The translations under genes were made by a program, and so were the position numbers. Under the pieces are notes generated by a model. The model had not been told where the DNA came from. It saw only the letters and a program-made list of their open reading frames with translations, and did not search any database. Shown piece by piece: positions 14,640 to 23,925 of a stretch of DNA of 31,872 nt. Source of the stretch: CAZBMJ01 sp964493205 (lineage in GTDB: Bacteria > Myxococcota > UBA727 > JABDBI01); NCBI GenBank assembly GCA_964493205.1, contig CAZBMJ010000027.1, positions 1 to 31,872 of the forward strand, given 5' to 3'. Position 1 is the stretch's first letter, and every line of letters starts with the position of its first letter.

Positions 14640-15362
14640 TTATTCTTTATTACTAAAGTCACCTTCCAAGTATTCCATTAAAAGTTTAGAAATTTCTTTG
14701 TTCTCACGTTCAAGCGCTAAGAAGAACGGCGTTATTATAGATGGATTACCATTTTCAAGTCTCCTTTCGTGTAAACTATTTGGATTCGCCGCCAAATAGC
14801 TCAAAGCAAAAAAGGCAAATATAAAGTGATTTTGGTCCACAGCGAAATAGAGAATCTTATCTCCCAGTTGGTATTTTTTCAGGTCGGCGATGTTAAACTT
14901 GATAATCTGTGCAACTGTAAAACCATCATTAGTTGCAATGGCATCCTCAAGATTTTCATTTAATTCATCGTACGATGAGAACTTTAAAGGTAGAGTGGAA
15001 TGAACTAAGCATTTACCACTTTTTACAACCACTTCCACATGAAAACGTAAAAAATCATCACCTACTTCATCCGCATATTCTAATAACTTTTCTATCAATT
15101 TATCATTACCTTTATATAAGTGCGGATAACGATCAAGGAAATGATATATTTTGGTTTTATTCTTATCCAATAAGGCAGCACTAAGTAACAAGGCAGCTTC
15201 TTCCTTGTCCGATAAAACGCTGCTATACAACCTAAATGGGACTGCCAGCTTAACACTTTTACATGTAAACGAAGACAATAATCTTGAGAGAGATACAGAG
15301 TATGCATTAGATGCTGATAGAGAAATTAAAACCGCCAACACCGAACCTATATTTTTCGTCAT
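14640..15362 (-). CDS. Exported ankyrin-like protein
   Basis: A 240-residue protein. The N-terminus has a signal peptide (MTKNIGSVLAVLISLSASNA, cleavage likely near AYS). The rest resembles degenerate helix-turn-helix repeats. The last part, SIITPFFLALERENKEISKL, followed by LLMEYL, has the TPL-x-x-A ... LL pattern of an ankyrin repeat. EEAALLLSAALLDKNKTKI and NHFIFAFFALSYLAANPNS also look like helical-repeat units. Ankyrin-type proteins bind other proteins, and exported ones are often host-directed in intracellular bacteria. That role is inference. The gene converges on the 22-residue-repeat gene and diverges from the serine-hydrolase gene, with its own upstream region at 15363-15690. The start is ATG. 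Confidence 0.7.
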   Translation of the reverse strand: MTKNIGSVLAVLISLSASNAYSVSLSRLLSSFTCKSVKLAVPFRLYSSVLSDKEEAALLLSAALLDKNKTKIYHFLDRYPHLYKGNDKLIEKLLEYADEVGDDFLRFHVEVVVKSGKCLVHSTLPLKFSSYDELNENLEDAIATNDGFTVAQIIKFNIADLKKYQLGDKILYFAVDQNHFIFAFFALSYLAANPNSLHERRLENGNPSIITPFFLALERENKEISKLLMEYLEGDFSNKE

Positions 15363-15615
15363 ATTTTTCTCTTTTTAAATCAATAATTTTATTGCCACAA
15401 AAAGCAGCACAAGTATTTTCTTAATAAATTCGCATATATATATTTTAATATCCAAAGTGCAAGGGCAGTTTGAAGCAAAAGATTTTTTATTGCAAACCTC
15501 ATAATATTTAGTTTTTTAACCATAATGAACACATATTTTATATAATAATAAATAAACACTAATTAGCTACAGCAAAACAAAATATTTACTTTGGCAAATG
15601 TTTTTTGTAACTATA

Positions 15616-15644
15616 TTGAAAAATTATATCTGTGGAATTATATA
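15616..15644 (+). promoter_or_regulatory. Candidate sigma70-type promoter for the serine hydrolase gene
   Basis: TTGAAA (15616-15621), a 17-base spacer and TATATA (15639-15644) are close to consensus. Transcription would begin near 15651, upstream of the ATG at 15690 but downstream of the alternative TTG at 15591, so it also supports the later start. The rest of 15363-15615 is AT-rich and I see no gene in it. Confidence 0.5.
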
Positions 15645-15689
15645 TTTATCTTTGAATTTTCACATAAAAACAAGCTTAAAAAGGCGCAT

Positions 15690-16850
15690 ATGATTAAAAA
15701 AATATTCATTTATCTACTTGCTATAATTTCTATGTTTATTTTAGTGGTTACTATTGCTATTAATATTATTTCCTCTCCTACTCTAAAATCGAACAATGTC
15801 ATTACTCAAGATAACGACCAAAACAATATCGAGAAATTTTTTAATGATTTAGTTAAACAGTTTTATCTTTCAGGAACTGTTTTGGTTACTCAGCAAGGAA
15901 CAAGAATATTAAACAAATCATATGGACTAGCTAATTATAAAAAATCGCAACCAATAATTTCAAATACACAATTCAATATTGGATCTATGGCTAAGCAATT
16001 TACTGGATTTATAATTTTAGATCTAATCAAAAAAAGAAAATTAAAATTATCTGATCGCCTTGTAACTATTCTACCTGATCTCTATGGCACAAACATGGCT
16101 TTTGTAACTATTGAGCAATTGTTACAAATGAGTTCAGGTGTTTACGATTTACCTAAGGCAATAACTTATCTTGGCTTACAATTTTCTCCTCATGAATGGC
16201 CATCTAAGGTTCTTCTTAATGAAATAAGACGCTATCAACTGCAAAGAGCACCAGGTACATATGCTTACAGCAATCTGTCATATGTACTACTTGGACTGAT
16301 AGTTGAAGAAATTACAAAAGAAGATTTTATGCAAGTTTTAAAAAAGCAAATATTTACACCACTAGGCATGTTGTCCACAGCATCTGTTCAAAAACAATTA
16401 ACAATTCCCGATTTAGCTACAGGTTATCTACCTATTAAACGATTTTTATTTTTTGGCGATATTATTCTTTTACCAATGCCCAGATGGAATTATTCATTCC
16501 TCAGAGGAGCTAGTGGTATTTTATCGACTGTAGAAGATATGGATAAATGGCAAATGTTCTTATGGCAACTGGAATTAGAACAACCACAGTTAACTAAACA
16601 ATATTTTTCTAGTGATCGACTAAGGAATTACGCATATGGTTGGACTTCCCAATATGTGACTGTTGCAGACGAAAAAGTTTTAATCCAATGGCATAGTAGT
16701 AAAACAGCTGGATTTTGCGGTTTTGTTTTGCGCATACCAATTATCAATTGCCATATTATAGCTATTTTTAATGTCGATTTTTTTCTTTCCCAAACAAGGA
16801 TTGAGGATTTAATTGAGCAAATCAGCAAAGTGATTTTGGAAGGTAAATAA
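15690..16850 (+). CDS. Membrane-anchored serine hydrolase, class C beta-lactamase/PBP family
   Basis: The fold family includes AmpC, D-Ala-D-Ala carboxypeptidases and esterases. From the ATG at 15690 (386 residues) the protein starts with a signal anchor, MIKKIFIYLLAIISMFILVV. The extracytoplasmic domain has the SxxK motif in NIGSMAKQFTGF (Ser99, Lys102) and YSN in YAYSNLSYVLLG (Tyr192). The third motif is HSSKTAGFCG near the C-terminus, a variant of the usual HxG. GASGILSTVEDMDKW is also typical. The upstream TTG at 15591 would add 33 residues before the anchor and lies ahead of the promoter; AAGG lies six bases before the chosen ATG. Substrate (peptidoglycan peptide, ester or beta-lactam) cannot be told. 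It converges on the giant gene. Confidence 0.85.
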   Translation: MIKKIFIYLLAIISMFILVVTIAINIISSPTLKSNNVITQDNDQNNIEKFFNDLVKQFYLSGTVLVTQQGTRILNKSYGLANYKKSQPIISNTQFNIGSMAKQFTGFIILDLIKKRKLKLSDRLVTILPDLYGTNMAFVTIEQLLQMSSGVYDLPKAITYLGLQFSPHEWPSKVLLNEIRRYQLQRAPGTYAYSNLSYVLLGLIVEEITKEDFMQVLKKQIFTPLGMLSTASVQKQLTIPDLATGYLPIKRFLFFGDIILLPMPRWNYSFLRGASGILSTVEDMDKWQMFLWQLELEQPQLTKQYFSSDRLRNYAYGWTSQYVTVADEKVLIQWHSSKTAGFCGFVLRIPIINCHIIAIFNVDFFLSQTRIEDLIEQISKVILEGK

Positions 16851-16876
16851 ATATAATAAACGATTATAAAAAAATT

Positions 16877-19800
16877 TTAAAGTTTGTTTTTAGTAAATAA
16901 AAATTTTCTTCTTATCAATATAAAATACATGAAAATCAAATATAAAAGCAGCTCTAAATTAGCTGAAGTAAAGCTACAACTAAAAAAGCCTCTTTGTTCT
17001 TCTTCTTTATCATTAGTTTTTGTTTGTTCTTCTGCTATAACTTCTTCTATTTTAGGGACATCTATCACTTCTATTTTAGGGCTAACATAAGGTAAATTAG
17101 GAATATAAGAAGCTTGTGCAGCTAAAGAATTATCACCATTGTCATCGTCATCAGATTGCCTGCAGCTATCTAAATATTTATAAACGCATTGCTGATTAAT
17201 ACATTGAGTCAAGACACAATCATCATCATAAGAACAATCATTCTCATCTACACAGCCTATACATGAGCCATTAACACATAATAAATTATTTGGGCAAGCA
17301 TGTGTATCATCACATTGAAGACATTGTCCTTGCGGTATAGAATTGTCACAAAAAGTAGGAGCTACACAATAACTTTCAAACATACATTGTCCACTAAAAA
17401 TATTACAACTACCAACAGAACAAGTATCTGGGGGCAAGCAATTTATTAGTTGTCCTTGGCAAGTGCCATTTATGCATGCATCTGCATGTGTACAAGGAAA
17501 ATTATCATTACAAGGAATATTACTTAGCGCAGTTGTTATACAACCTTGGTCTAAATCACATGATGAAAGATTACACTGGTCACCACTTGGACAAATAACT
17601 TCAGTAGTACTGCATTCATTATTAGGAGTACATGAGTTTTGCATACATGCATTTAAATAGGGGCAATTATTATCTTGCAAACATTCTACACACATACCAT
17701 TATGACAGACATTATCCATAGCACATGGTTCACCTTCATTGCTATTAAGAGGAAAATAGTTGCAAGTACCAGCTATACATTCAGTACTAAGACATTCTCT
17801 TGCTGGGCAATCTTCTTTAGTCATACATTCATTAACAAATAAACACATTCCTGTTTGACATATCATATTTCCTAAACAAGATGTACCATCTAAAGCTCTT
17901 TCATAGTTACATGTACCCGATAAGCACATTCCAGGTCCAACTTGACATATACCTGGATTGTTACAAGTTACTATATTTCCTGGCTGACAAGTGCCATTAG
18001 TACAAACATCATTAATAGTGCAAGCATCTGAATCATTACAAGGTGTATTATTTGATGCATTAGGATTACTGCATACACCACTAGATGGATTACATACACC
18101 TGCCACGTGACATTGATCTAAGGCTGCACACACTGTTGCATTACCCGCACATGTGCCATTAGTACAAATATCGTTGGTAGTACATAAATTTCCATCATTA
18201 CAAGTTGTATTATTAGCAATAGTAGGATTATCGCACATACCAGTATTTGGATCACACATACCAGCCATATGGCATTGATCTAAAGCACTGCATACAATAG
18301 CCATACCCATGCATTGACCATTGCTGCAAATATCATTGTTAGTACACAAACTACCATCATTACAAGCTGTAGCTACAGCATTAGCATAAGCGCAAAAACC
18401 ACTAAGACAACTATCTATTGTACATACATTATTATCATTACAGTCAGCATTTATACTGCAATTAGGAGATAATACACAAGAGTTATTATCACACATTTGA
18501 CCCATAGGGCAATTGTCTGATCCTTGACAAGCTCCATTATTACAAACATCAAAGGATGTACAAGTTATAGCGTCATCGCAAGGCGTGTTATTTACAGCAT
18601 TAGGATTACTACATATACCACTAGATGGGTTACATGTGCCTGCTACATGGCATTGATCTAAGGCAGTACACACTGTTGCATTACCTGCACATGTACCATT
18701 AGTACAAACATCGTTATTAGTGCATAAGTTGCTATCATTACAAGCTGTATTATTAGCAGCATTAGGATTATTACATATACCTGTATTTGTATCACATATA
18801 CCTGCCACATGACATTGGTCCAATGCAGTACATACTATTGGGCTACCTGCACATATACCATTAGCACAAACATCGTTGGTTGTGCACAAATTACTATCAT
18901 TACAAGATGTAGCTACAGCATTAGTATGAGAACAAAAACCACTAACACAACTATCTATTGTACACGTATTGCTATCATTACAATCAGCATTGATACTACA
19001 ATTAGGAGATAATATACAGGAGTTATTATCACACATTTGACCCATAGGACAATTATCTAACCCCTGACAAGCTCCATTATTACAAGCATCAAATGATGTA
19101 CAATTTATAGCGTCATCACAAGGTGTATTATTTACAGCGTTGGGATTACTACATATACCACTAGATGGGTTACATGTGCCTGCTATATGACATTGTTCTA
19201 AAGCGCTACATACTGTTGCATTACCTGCACATGTACCATTAGTACAAATATCGTTGGTAGTGCATAAATTACTATCATTACAAGCTGTATTATTTGCTGC
19301 ATTAGGATTGCTACATATACCTGTATTTATATCACATACACCTGCCACATGACATTGATCTAAGGCATTGCATACTATTGCATTACCAGCACATGTACCA
19401 TTAGTACAAATATCGTTGGTAGTGCACAAATTACTATCATTACAAGCTGTATTATTTGCAGCATTAGGATTACTGCACATACCTGTATTTGTATCACATA
19501 CACCCGCTACATGACATTGATCTAAGGCTGCACACACTGTTGCATTACCAGCACATGTACCATTAGTACATATATCGTTGGTAGTGCACAAATTACTATC
19601 GTTACAAGTTGTATTATTAGCAGCATTAGGACTATCACAAATTCCAGTATTTGGATCACACATACCAGCAATATGGCATTGATCTAAGGCGCTACATACG
19701 ATAGCAACACCCATACATTGTCCATTAGTACATATATCATTATTAGTACATAAATTATCATCATTGCAAAGCGTAGCTACAGTATTGCTATAAGCACAAA

Positions 19801-22800
19801 AACCGCTAACACAGCTATCTATTGTACATGTATTATTATCATTACAATCATCCTCAGTAACACAATTAGGAGATAATACACAAGAGTTATTATCACACAT
19901 TTGACCCATAGGGCAATTGTCTGATCCTTGACAAGCTCCATTATTACAAACGTCAAAAGAAGTACAAGTAATAGCATCATCACAAGGTGTATTATTTACA
20001 GCATTAGGATTACTACACATACCATTATTTTGGTCACAAACACCTGCTACATGGCATTGATCTAAAGCATTGCATACTGTTGCATTACCAGCACATGTAC
20101 CATTAGTACAAATATCGTTGGTTGTGCATAAATTACTATCATTACAAGCTGTATTATTTGCAGCATTAGGATTACTACACATACCTGTATTTGTATCACA
20201 GACACCTGCCACATGACATTGATCTAAGGCGCTACATACTATTGCACTACCAGCACATGTGCCATTAGTACATATATCGTTGGTAGTGCACAAATTACTA
20301 TCATTACAAGCTGTATTATTTGCAGCATTAGGATTACTGCACATACCTGTATTTGTATCACATACACCCGCTACATGACATTGATCTAAGGCTGCACACA
20401 CTGTTGCATTACCAGCACATATGCCATTAGTACAAATATCGCTGTTAGTACATAAATTACCATCGTTGCAAGCTGTAGCCACAGTATTAGTATAAGTACA
20501 AAAACCACTAACACAACTATCTATTGTACATGTATTGCTATCATTACAATCAGCATCGATACTACAATTAGGAGATAATACACAGGAGTTGTTATCACAC
20601 ATTTGGCCCATGGGGCAATTATCTAATCCCTGACAAATACCATTAGTACAAACATCAAAAGACGTACAAGTTATAGAATCATTACAAGGCGTATTATTTG
20701 CAGCATTGGGATTATCACAAATTCCAGTATTTGGATCACACATACCAGCAATATGGCATTGATCTAAGGGGCTACATACGATAGCCATACCCATGCATTG
20801 GCCATTAGTACACATGTCATTGCTAGTACATAAATTGCTATCACTGCAAGGCGTAGCTACAGCATTGGTATAAGCACAAAGACCAGCGACACAACTATCT
20901 ATTGTACATACATTACTATCATTACAATCAGCATCAATAATACAATTAGTAGTTAATACACAAGAGTTATTGTCACACATTTGGCCCATGGGGCAATTAT
21001 CTGTTCCTTGACAAGTTCCATTATTACAAACGTCAAAAGAAGTACAAGTAATAGCATCATCACAAGATATATTATTTACAGCATTAGGATTACTACACAT
21101 ACCAGTATTTGGATTACAAACACCTGCAGCATGACATTGATCCAATGGACTACATACAACAGCTGTTCCTTGACAAGCGGCATTAAGTACTCCTATGCAA
21201 ACATCATTTATAGTACATAAATTTCCATCATTACAAGGCAAATTATTCATATCAGGTGCATTTAAACAAAAATTATTCATACAACTATCTGTAGTGCACT
21301 GGTTATTATCATTACAATCAGCATTAGTAGAACAACTTAAGAGCTGGCAAAGATTACCTATACAAACCAATGAAACGGGACAATTACTGACACCCATACA
21401 TGCGCCATTAGTACAAGTATCAGAATCTGTACAAGATTGACCATCATCACAAGTAGTACCATTTGGTTTAATGGGATTACTACATACCCCTGTGTTAGTA
21501 TCACATACTCCTGCTAAATGACATTGGTCTAAGGCACTACATACTATTGGACTACCTGCAGCACATGTGCCATTATTACAAGTATCGTTGATGGTACACA
21601 AATTTCCATCATTACAAGATGAACCTTGTGCTAATGATGTATTAGTACAAAACCCTAGTACACATGTATCGGCAGTACATGAGTTATTATCATTACAATC
21701 AGCATTGATACTGCAATTAGTAGCTAGTACACAAGAATTACCCTGACATATTTGCCCCAATGGACAGGTATCAACCCCCTGACAGCTGCCATTGGTGCAA
21801 ACATCAGAAGCAGTACATGACATACTATCATTACATGAAGTGTTATTAGGTGCATTTGGATTACTACAAATACCAGTAGATGTATTACATACACCTGCCA
21901 CATGACATTGATCTAAGGGAGCACAAGTAAGTGGTGTACCAATACATTGACCAACCAAACAAGTATCATTATTAGTACATAAGTTATTATCATTACAAGA
22001 TGTTCCTGATGGCAATACTGTACTAGAACAAAATCCTGATATACAAGTATCAGTGGTACAAGAATTATTGTCATTACAAGCACTATTATTGCTACAAGGC
22101 ATTGCTGCAACACATCTATCAAATAAGCATTGTCTTCCTAAAGGGCAAGTGTCTATAGTAGTACAAGCGCCATTAGTACAAGTATCAGGAGTGGTACAAG
22201 ATTGACCATCATCACAAGCAGTACCATTTGGTTTAATGGGATTAGTACATAATCCTGTATTAAAATCACAGACACCTGCATTATGGCATTGGTCTAATGC
22301 ACTACATACTACTGGGGTGCCCAAGCAAGTAGTATTATTAGTTCCACCACAAACATCATTAGTTGTACAAGGATTACTATCATTACAAGAAGTGCCAGCA
22401 CCTATGGGTGTATTAGTGCATTTAAAATCAGTATTAGTATTACAAGTATCAGTGGTACAAGCATTATTATCATTACAGTCACTATTAGTTTGGCAAGTAG
22501 CTTTATAAACAATGTTTCCTATTTTTAAACGAGAACAGTTACATTTACTATTATTGCCAGGTATAGCCTGAGCTGCAGAAGAACAATTGTTAGAAGATTG
22601 ATTATCCCAAGAGGTACAAATACCCACATCTGAAACTAAATCATTATTAAAATCTCTGCAAGGAACTGTTATAATAGCAGGAGGTCCTGGAGTTCCACTT
22701 GATACTGTAGTACCACCTATATTTCTAAAATTAGTGATATTTTGTTCAATATCACCACAAGTATCAGTATCTGCATTATAAAAAGGAGAAGTTCTGGTTA

Positions 22801-23107
22801 GACCAACCGTAGCAGTAGTATTTAGCGGTGCTGGTAAATAATCCCTATAACAAACACCTGTTTTTGCATCCCCACCATCAGTGGCTATAAAATAACCAAT
22901 ATCATAACGCAAATTAGCGCCCGCAATAGTTTGCGCCTGTAACTGCAAATAAATCTGTGTGCCATTTACACAAACAGTTGGACCAGAAATAAGATTAATC
23001 ACTGCTGTAGAGACATCATTAGCAGTACAATTAGCGTTAGTACAAAGATCTGCAAATACACTTTTACAGATAAAAAATACTAATAAATATACTGTATAAT
23101 TTCTCAC
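16877..23107 (-). CDS. Giant Cys-rich repeat surface protein with C-terminal membrane anchor
   Basis: A 2076-residue protein starting at GTG 23107. Residues 1-19 are a signal peptide. Residues about 20-205 form an N-terminal domain (RYDIGYFIATDGGDA, then GDI, VPCRDFNND, ICTSWDNQ, SKCNC) resembling the leader domain of secreted proteobacterial DUF11-type proteins. Residues about 205-1980 are Cys/Asn-rich repeats of the CNDNNxCTxDxC type, like Dictyostelium and myxobacterial Cys-rich repeats. About one residue in seven is Cys, so heavy disulphide bonding outside the cell is expected. The tail (about 1980-2076) is Pro/Glu-rich, then GFFSCSF, a hydrophobic segment (LELLLYLIFMYFILI) and RRK, like a MYXO-CTERM sorting signal. 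A role in adhesion or the cell envelope is inference. Confidence 0.9.
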   Translation of the reverse strand: MRNYTVYLLVFFICKSVFADLCTNANCTANDVSTAVINLISGPTVCVNGTQIYLQLQAQTIAGANLRYDIGYFIATDGGDAKTGVCYRDYLPAPLNTTATVGLTRTSPFYNADTDTCGDIEQNITNFRNIGGTTVSSGTPGPPAIITVPCRDFNNDLVSDVGICTSWDNQSSNNCSSAAQAIPGNNSKCNCSRLKIGNIVYKATCQTNSDCNDNNACTTDTCNTNTDFKCTNTPIGAGTSCNDSNPCTTNDVCGGTNNTTCLGTPVVCSALDQCHNAGVCDFNTGLCTNPIKPNGTACDDGQSCTTPDTCTNGACTTIDTCPLGRQCLFDRCVAAMPCSNNSACNDNNSCTTDTCISGFCSSTVLPSGTSCNDNNLCTNNDTCLVGQCIGTPLTCAPLDQCHVAGVCNTSTGICSNPNAPNNTSCNDSMSCTASDVCTNGSCQGVDTCPLGQICQGNSCVLATNCSINADCNDNNSCTADTCVLGFCTNTSLAQGSSCNDGNLCTINDTCNNGTCAAGSPIVCSALDQCHLAGVCDTNTGVCSNPIKPNGTTCDDGQSCTDSDTCTNGACMGVSNCPVSLVCIGNLCQLLSCSTNADCNDNNQCTTDSCMNNFCLNAPDMNNLPCNDGNLCTINDVCIGVLNAACQGTAVVCSPLDQCHAAGVCNPNTGMCSNPNAVNNISCDDAITCTSFDVCNNGTCQGTDNCPMGQMCDNNSCVLTTNCIIDADCNDSNVCTIDSCVAGLCAYTNAVATPCSDSNLCTSNDMCTNGQCMGMAIVCSPLDQCHIAGMCDPNTGICDNPNAANNTPCNDSITCTSFDVCTNGICQGLDNCPMGQMCDNNSCVLSPNCSIDADCNDSNTCTIDSCVSGFCTYTNTVATACNDGNLCTNSDICTNGICAGNATVCAALDQCHVAGVCDTNTGMCSNPNAANNTACNDSNLCTTNDICTNGTCAGSAIVCSALDQCHVAGVCDTNTGMCSNPNAANNTACNDSNLCTTNDICTNGTCAGNATVCNALDQCHVAGVCDQNNGMCSNPNAVNNTPCDDAITCTSFDVCNNGACQGSDNCPMGQMCDNNSCVLSPNCVTEDDCNDNNTCTIDSCVSGFCAYSNTVATLCNDDNLCTNNDICTNGQCMGVAIVCSALDQCHIAGMCDPNTGICDSPNAANNTTCNDSNLCTTNDICTNGTCAGNATVCAALDQCHVAGVCDTNTGMCSNPNAANNTACNDSNLCTTNDICTNGTCAGNAIVCNALDQCHVAGVCDINTGICSNPNAANNTACNDSNLCTTNDICTNGTCAGNATVCSALEQCHIAGTCNPSSGICSNPNAVNNTPCDDAINCTSFDACNNGACQGLDNCPMGQMCDNNSCILSPNCSINADCNDSNTCTIDSCVSGFCSHTNAVATSCNDSNLCTTNDVCANGICAGSPIVCTALDQCHVAGICDTNTGICNNPNAANNTACNDSNLCTNNDVCTNGTCAGNATVCTALDQCHVAGTCNPSSGICSNPNAVNNTPCDDAITCTSFDVCNNGACQGSDNCPMGQMCDNNSCVLSPNCSINADCNDNNVCTIDSCLSGFCAYANAVATACNDGSLCTNNDICSNGQCMGMAIVCSALDQCHMAGMCDPNTGMCDNPTIANNTTCNDGNLCTTNDICTNGTCAGNATVCAALDQCHVAGVCNPSSGVCSNPNASNNTPCNDSDACTINDVCTNGTCQPGNIVTCNNPGICQVGPGMCLSGTCNYERALDGTSCLGNMICQTGMCLFVNECMTKEDCPARECLSTECIAGTCNYFPLNSNEGEPCAMDNVCHNGMCVECLQDNNCPYLNACMQNSCTPNNECSTTEVICPSGDQCNLSSCDLDQGCITTALSNIPCNDNFPCTHADACINGTCQGQLINCLPPDTCSVGSCNIFSGQCMFESYCVAPTFCDNSIPQGQCLQCDDTHACPNNLLCVNGSCIGCVDENDCSYDDDCVLTQCINQQCVYKYLDSCRQSDDDDNGDNSLAAQASYIPNLPYVSPKIEVIDVPKIEEVIAEEQTKTNDKEEEQRGFFSCSFTSANLELLLYLIFMYFILIRRKFLFTKNKL
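18109..22285 (-). repeat. Two-length modular tandem array (162 and 378 bp) inside the giant gene
   Basis: Sixteen DQCH-type anchors (mostly ALDQCH) mark the array. Their positions (first base of the matching gACATTG on +) are 22285, 21904, 21520, 21133, 20755, 20377, 20215, 20053, 19675, 19513, 19351, 19189, 18811, 18649, 18271 and 18109. The first three gaps are 381, 384 and 387. Every later gap is exactly 378 or 162. The 54-residue unit runs ALDQCH...CSNPNAANNT...TNGTCAGNATVC. The 126-residue unit adds a 72-residue cassette with DNCPMGQMCDNNSCVL and CTIDSCVSGFC. Nucleotide similarity between units is high. Confidence 0.9.
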
Positions 23108-23210
23108 GATTTACCCAAAATAAAATATTATGTTAATATATAATTATTTTATTATTTATGAGAAATTATTAGCTTTTTAAAATCATAAAAGTTAATTAAT
23201 CGTTCATGCT

Positions 23211-23837
23211 TTATTCAGCTTTAAGCTTAAGCACTAGATTTTCATAAGAAGTTGCATGGACTAAAGTAGACATTTGGTTTTTATAACGTTCTATTAAGTC
23301 ACTTCTTGAGCGCTCTTGAGCATCTTTTAGTGCAAAATGAAGTTTTTTAAATGCTTCTTCAGCATTGATAAAAAAGGCAATACAATGTTGGATCACAAAA
23401 ACGCAAGACTTACTAACAGATAAAGAAGTGCAAGTAAAAGTGTATTCAAAATCATTGGCATTTTTTATTCGTAATAAAACTGTGACATGAGCATCAGATT
23501 TTCTTTTATTACCAGCTTCTAAATGAGCATTAATAACAAAGTTAGCAATAGAAATAGAATCAAGGGAATTATAATTTTCCTCATAAGCTTTTATTAAAGA
23601 ATCAAAACAAGCATCGATAAATCCTACCCCTTGGCCTATAACAGTTCGTTTTTTAATTTTTTTGTTACAAAGCTCTAAAGCTTTTGCTTCAAATTTAGCT
23701 AAGGTAGTTTCAAAATTTTCGCTAAATTTAATTTCTTCAACTTTAATTTCTAAAATATTTTCACCCAAAATTTCTTTAGTAAGTTTTGAAACTTCTTGCA
23801 CACGGCTATCACAAGAAGAGTTTATATATGCATTCAT
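23211..23837 (-). CDS. Stand-alone protein resembling the LeuA/homocitrate synthase regulatory domain
   Basis: A 208-residue cytoplasmic protein. From about residue 65, GQGVGFIDACFDSLIKAY, then ISIANFVINAHLEAG, SDAHVTVLLRI and a region ending FVIQHCIAFFINAEEAFKKL follow the pattern of the allosteric dimer domain of 2-isopropylmalate synthase. That domain has G-x-GPVDA, an L-x-Y-x-V strand, DAxAxV and a final helix with AY-x-AALN. The first 60 residues resemble no catalytic barrel, and no synthase lies nearby. It may be a detached regulatory or ligand-binding protein. Start ATG with AGGA upstream. It diverges from mdh with 88 bases between them, so shared regulation with the TCA operon is possible. 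The family call rests on pattern similarity by eye. Confidence 0.6.
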   Translation of the reverse strand: MNAYINSSCDSRVQEVSKLTKEILGENILEIKVEEIKFSENFETTLAKFEAKALELCNKKIKKRTVIGQGVGFIDACFDSLIKAYEENYNSLDSISIANFVINAHLEAGNKRKSDAHVTVLLRIKNANDFEYTFTCTSLSVSKSCVFVIQHCIAFFINAEEAFKKLHFALKDAQERSRSDLIERYKNQMSTLVHATSYENLVLKLKAE

Positions 23838-23925
23838 TATTTTTCCTCAAATAGTTCAAGTCACTAGCCAAACTATTTTATTTTTGTAATTTGAGATCAC
23901 TTTTAAAGTATAAAGGAAATGCCTA

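Noticed and set aside
15591..15689. TTG start and 33 extra residues for the serine hydrolase
   Set aside because: It lies upstream of a good promoter, and the ATG at 15690 with AAGG begins exactly at the signal anchor.
18109..22285. CRISPR array
   Set aside because: Repeats are 162/378 bp coding modules in one continuous frame, not short repeats with unique spacers, and no cas genes are present.
16884..22508. Several open frames of 65-90 codons on + opposite the giant gene
   Set aside because: They follow from the biased, repeated Cys/Asn codons of the real gene and encode low-complexity Thr/Ile/Ser peptides with no starts that make sense.
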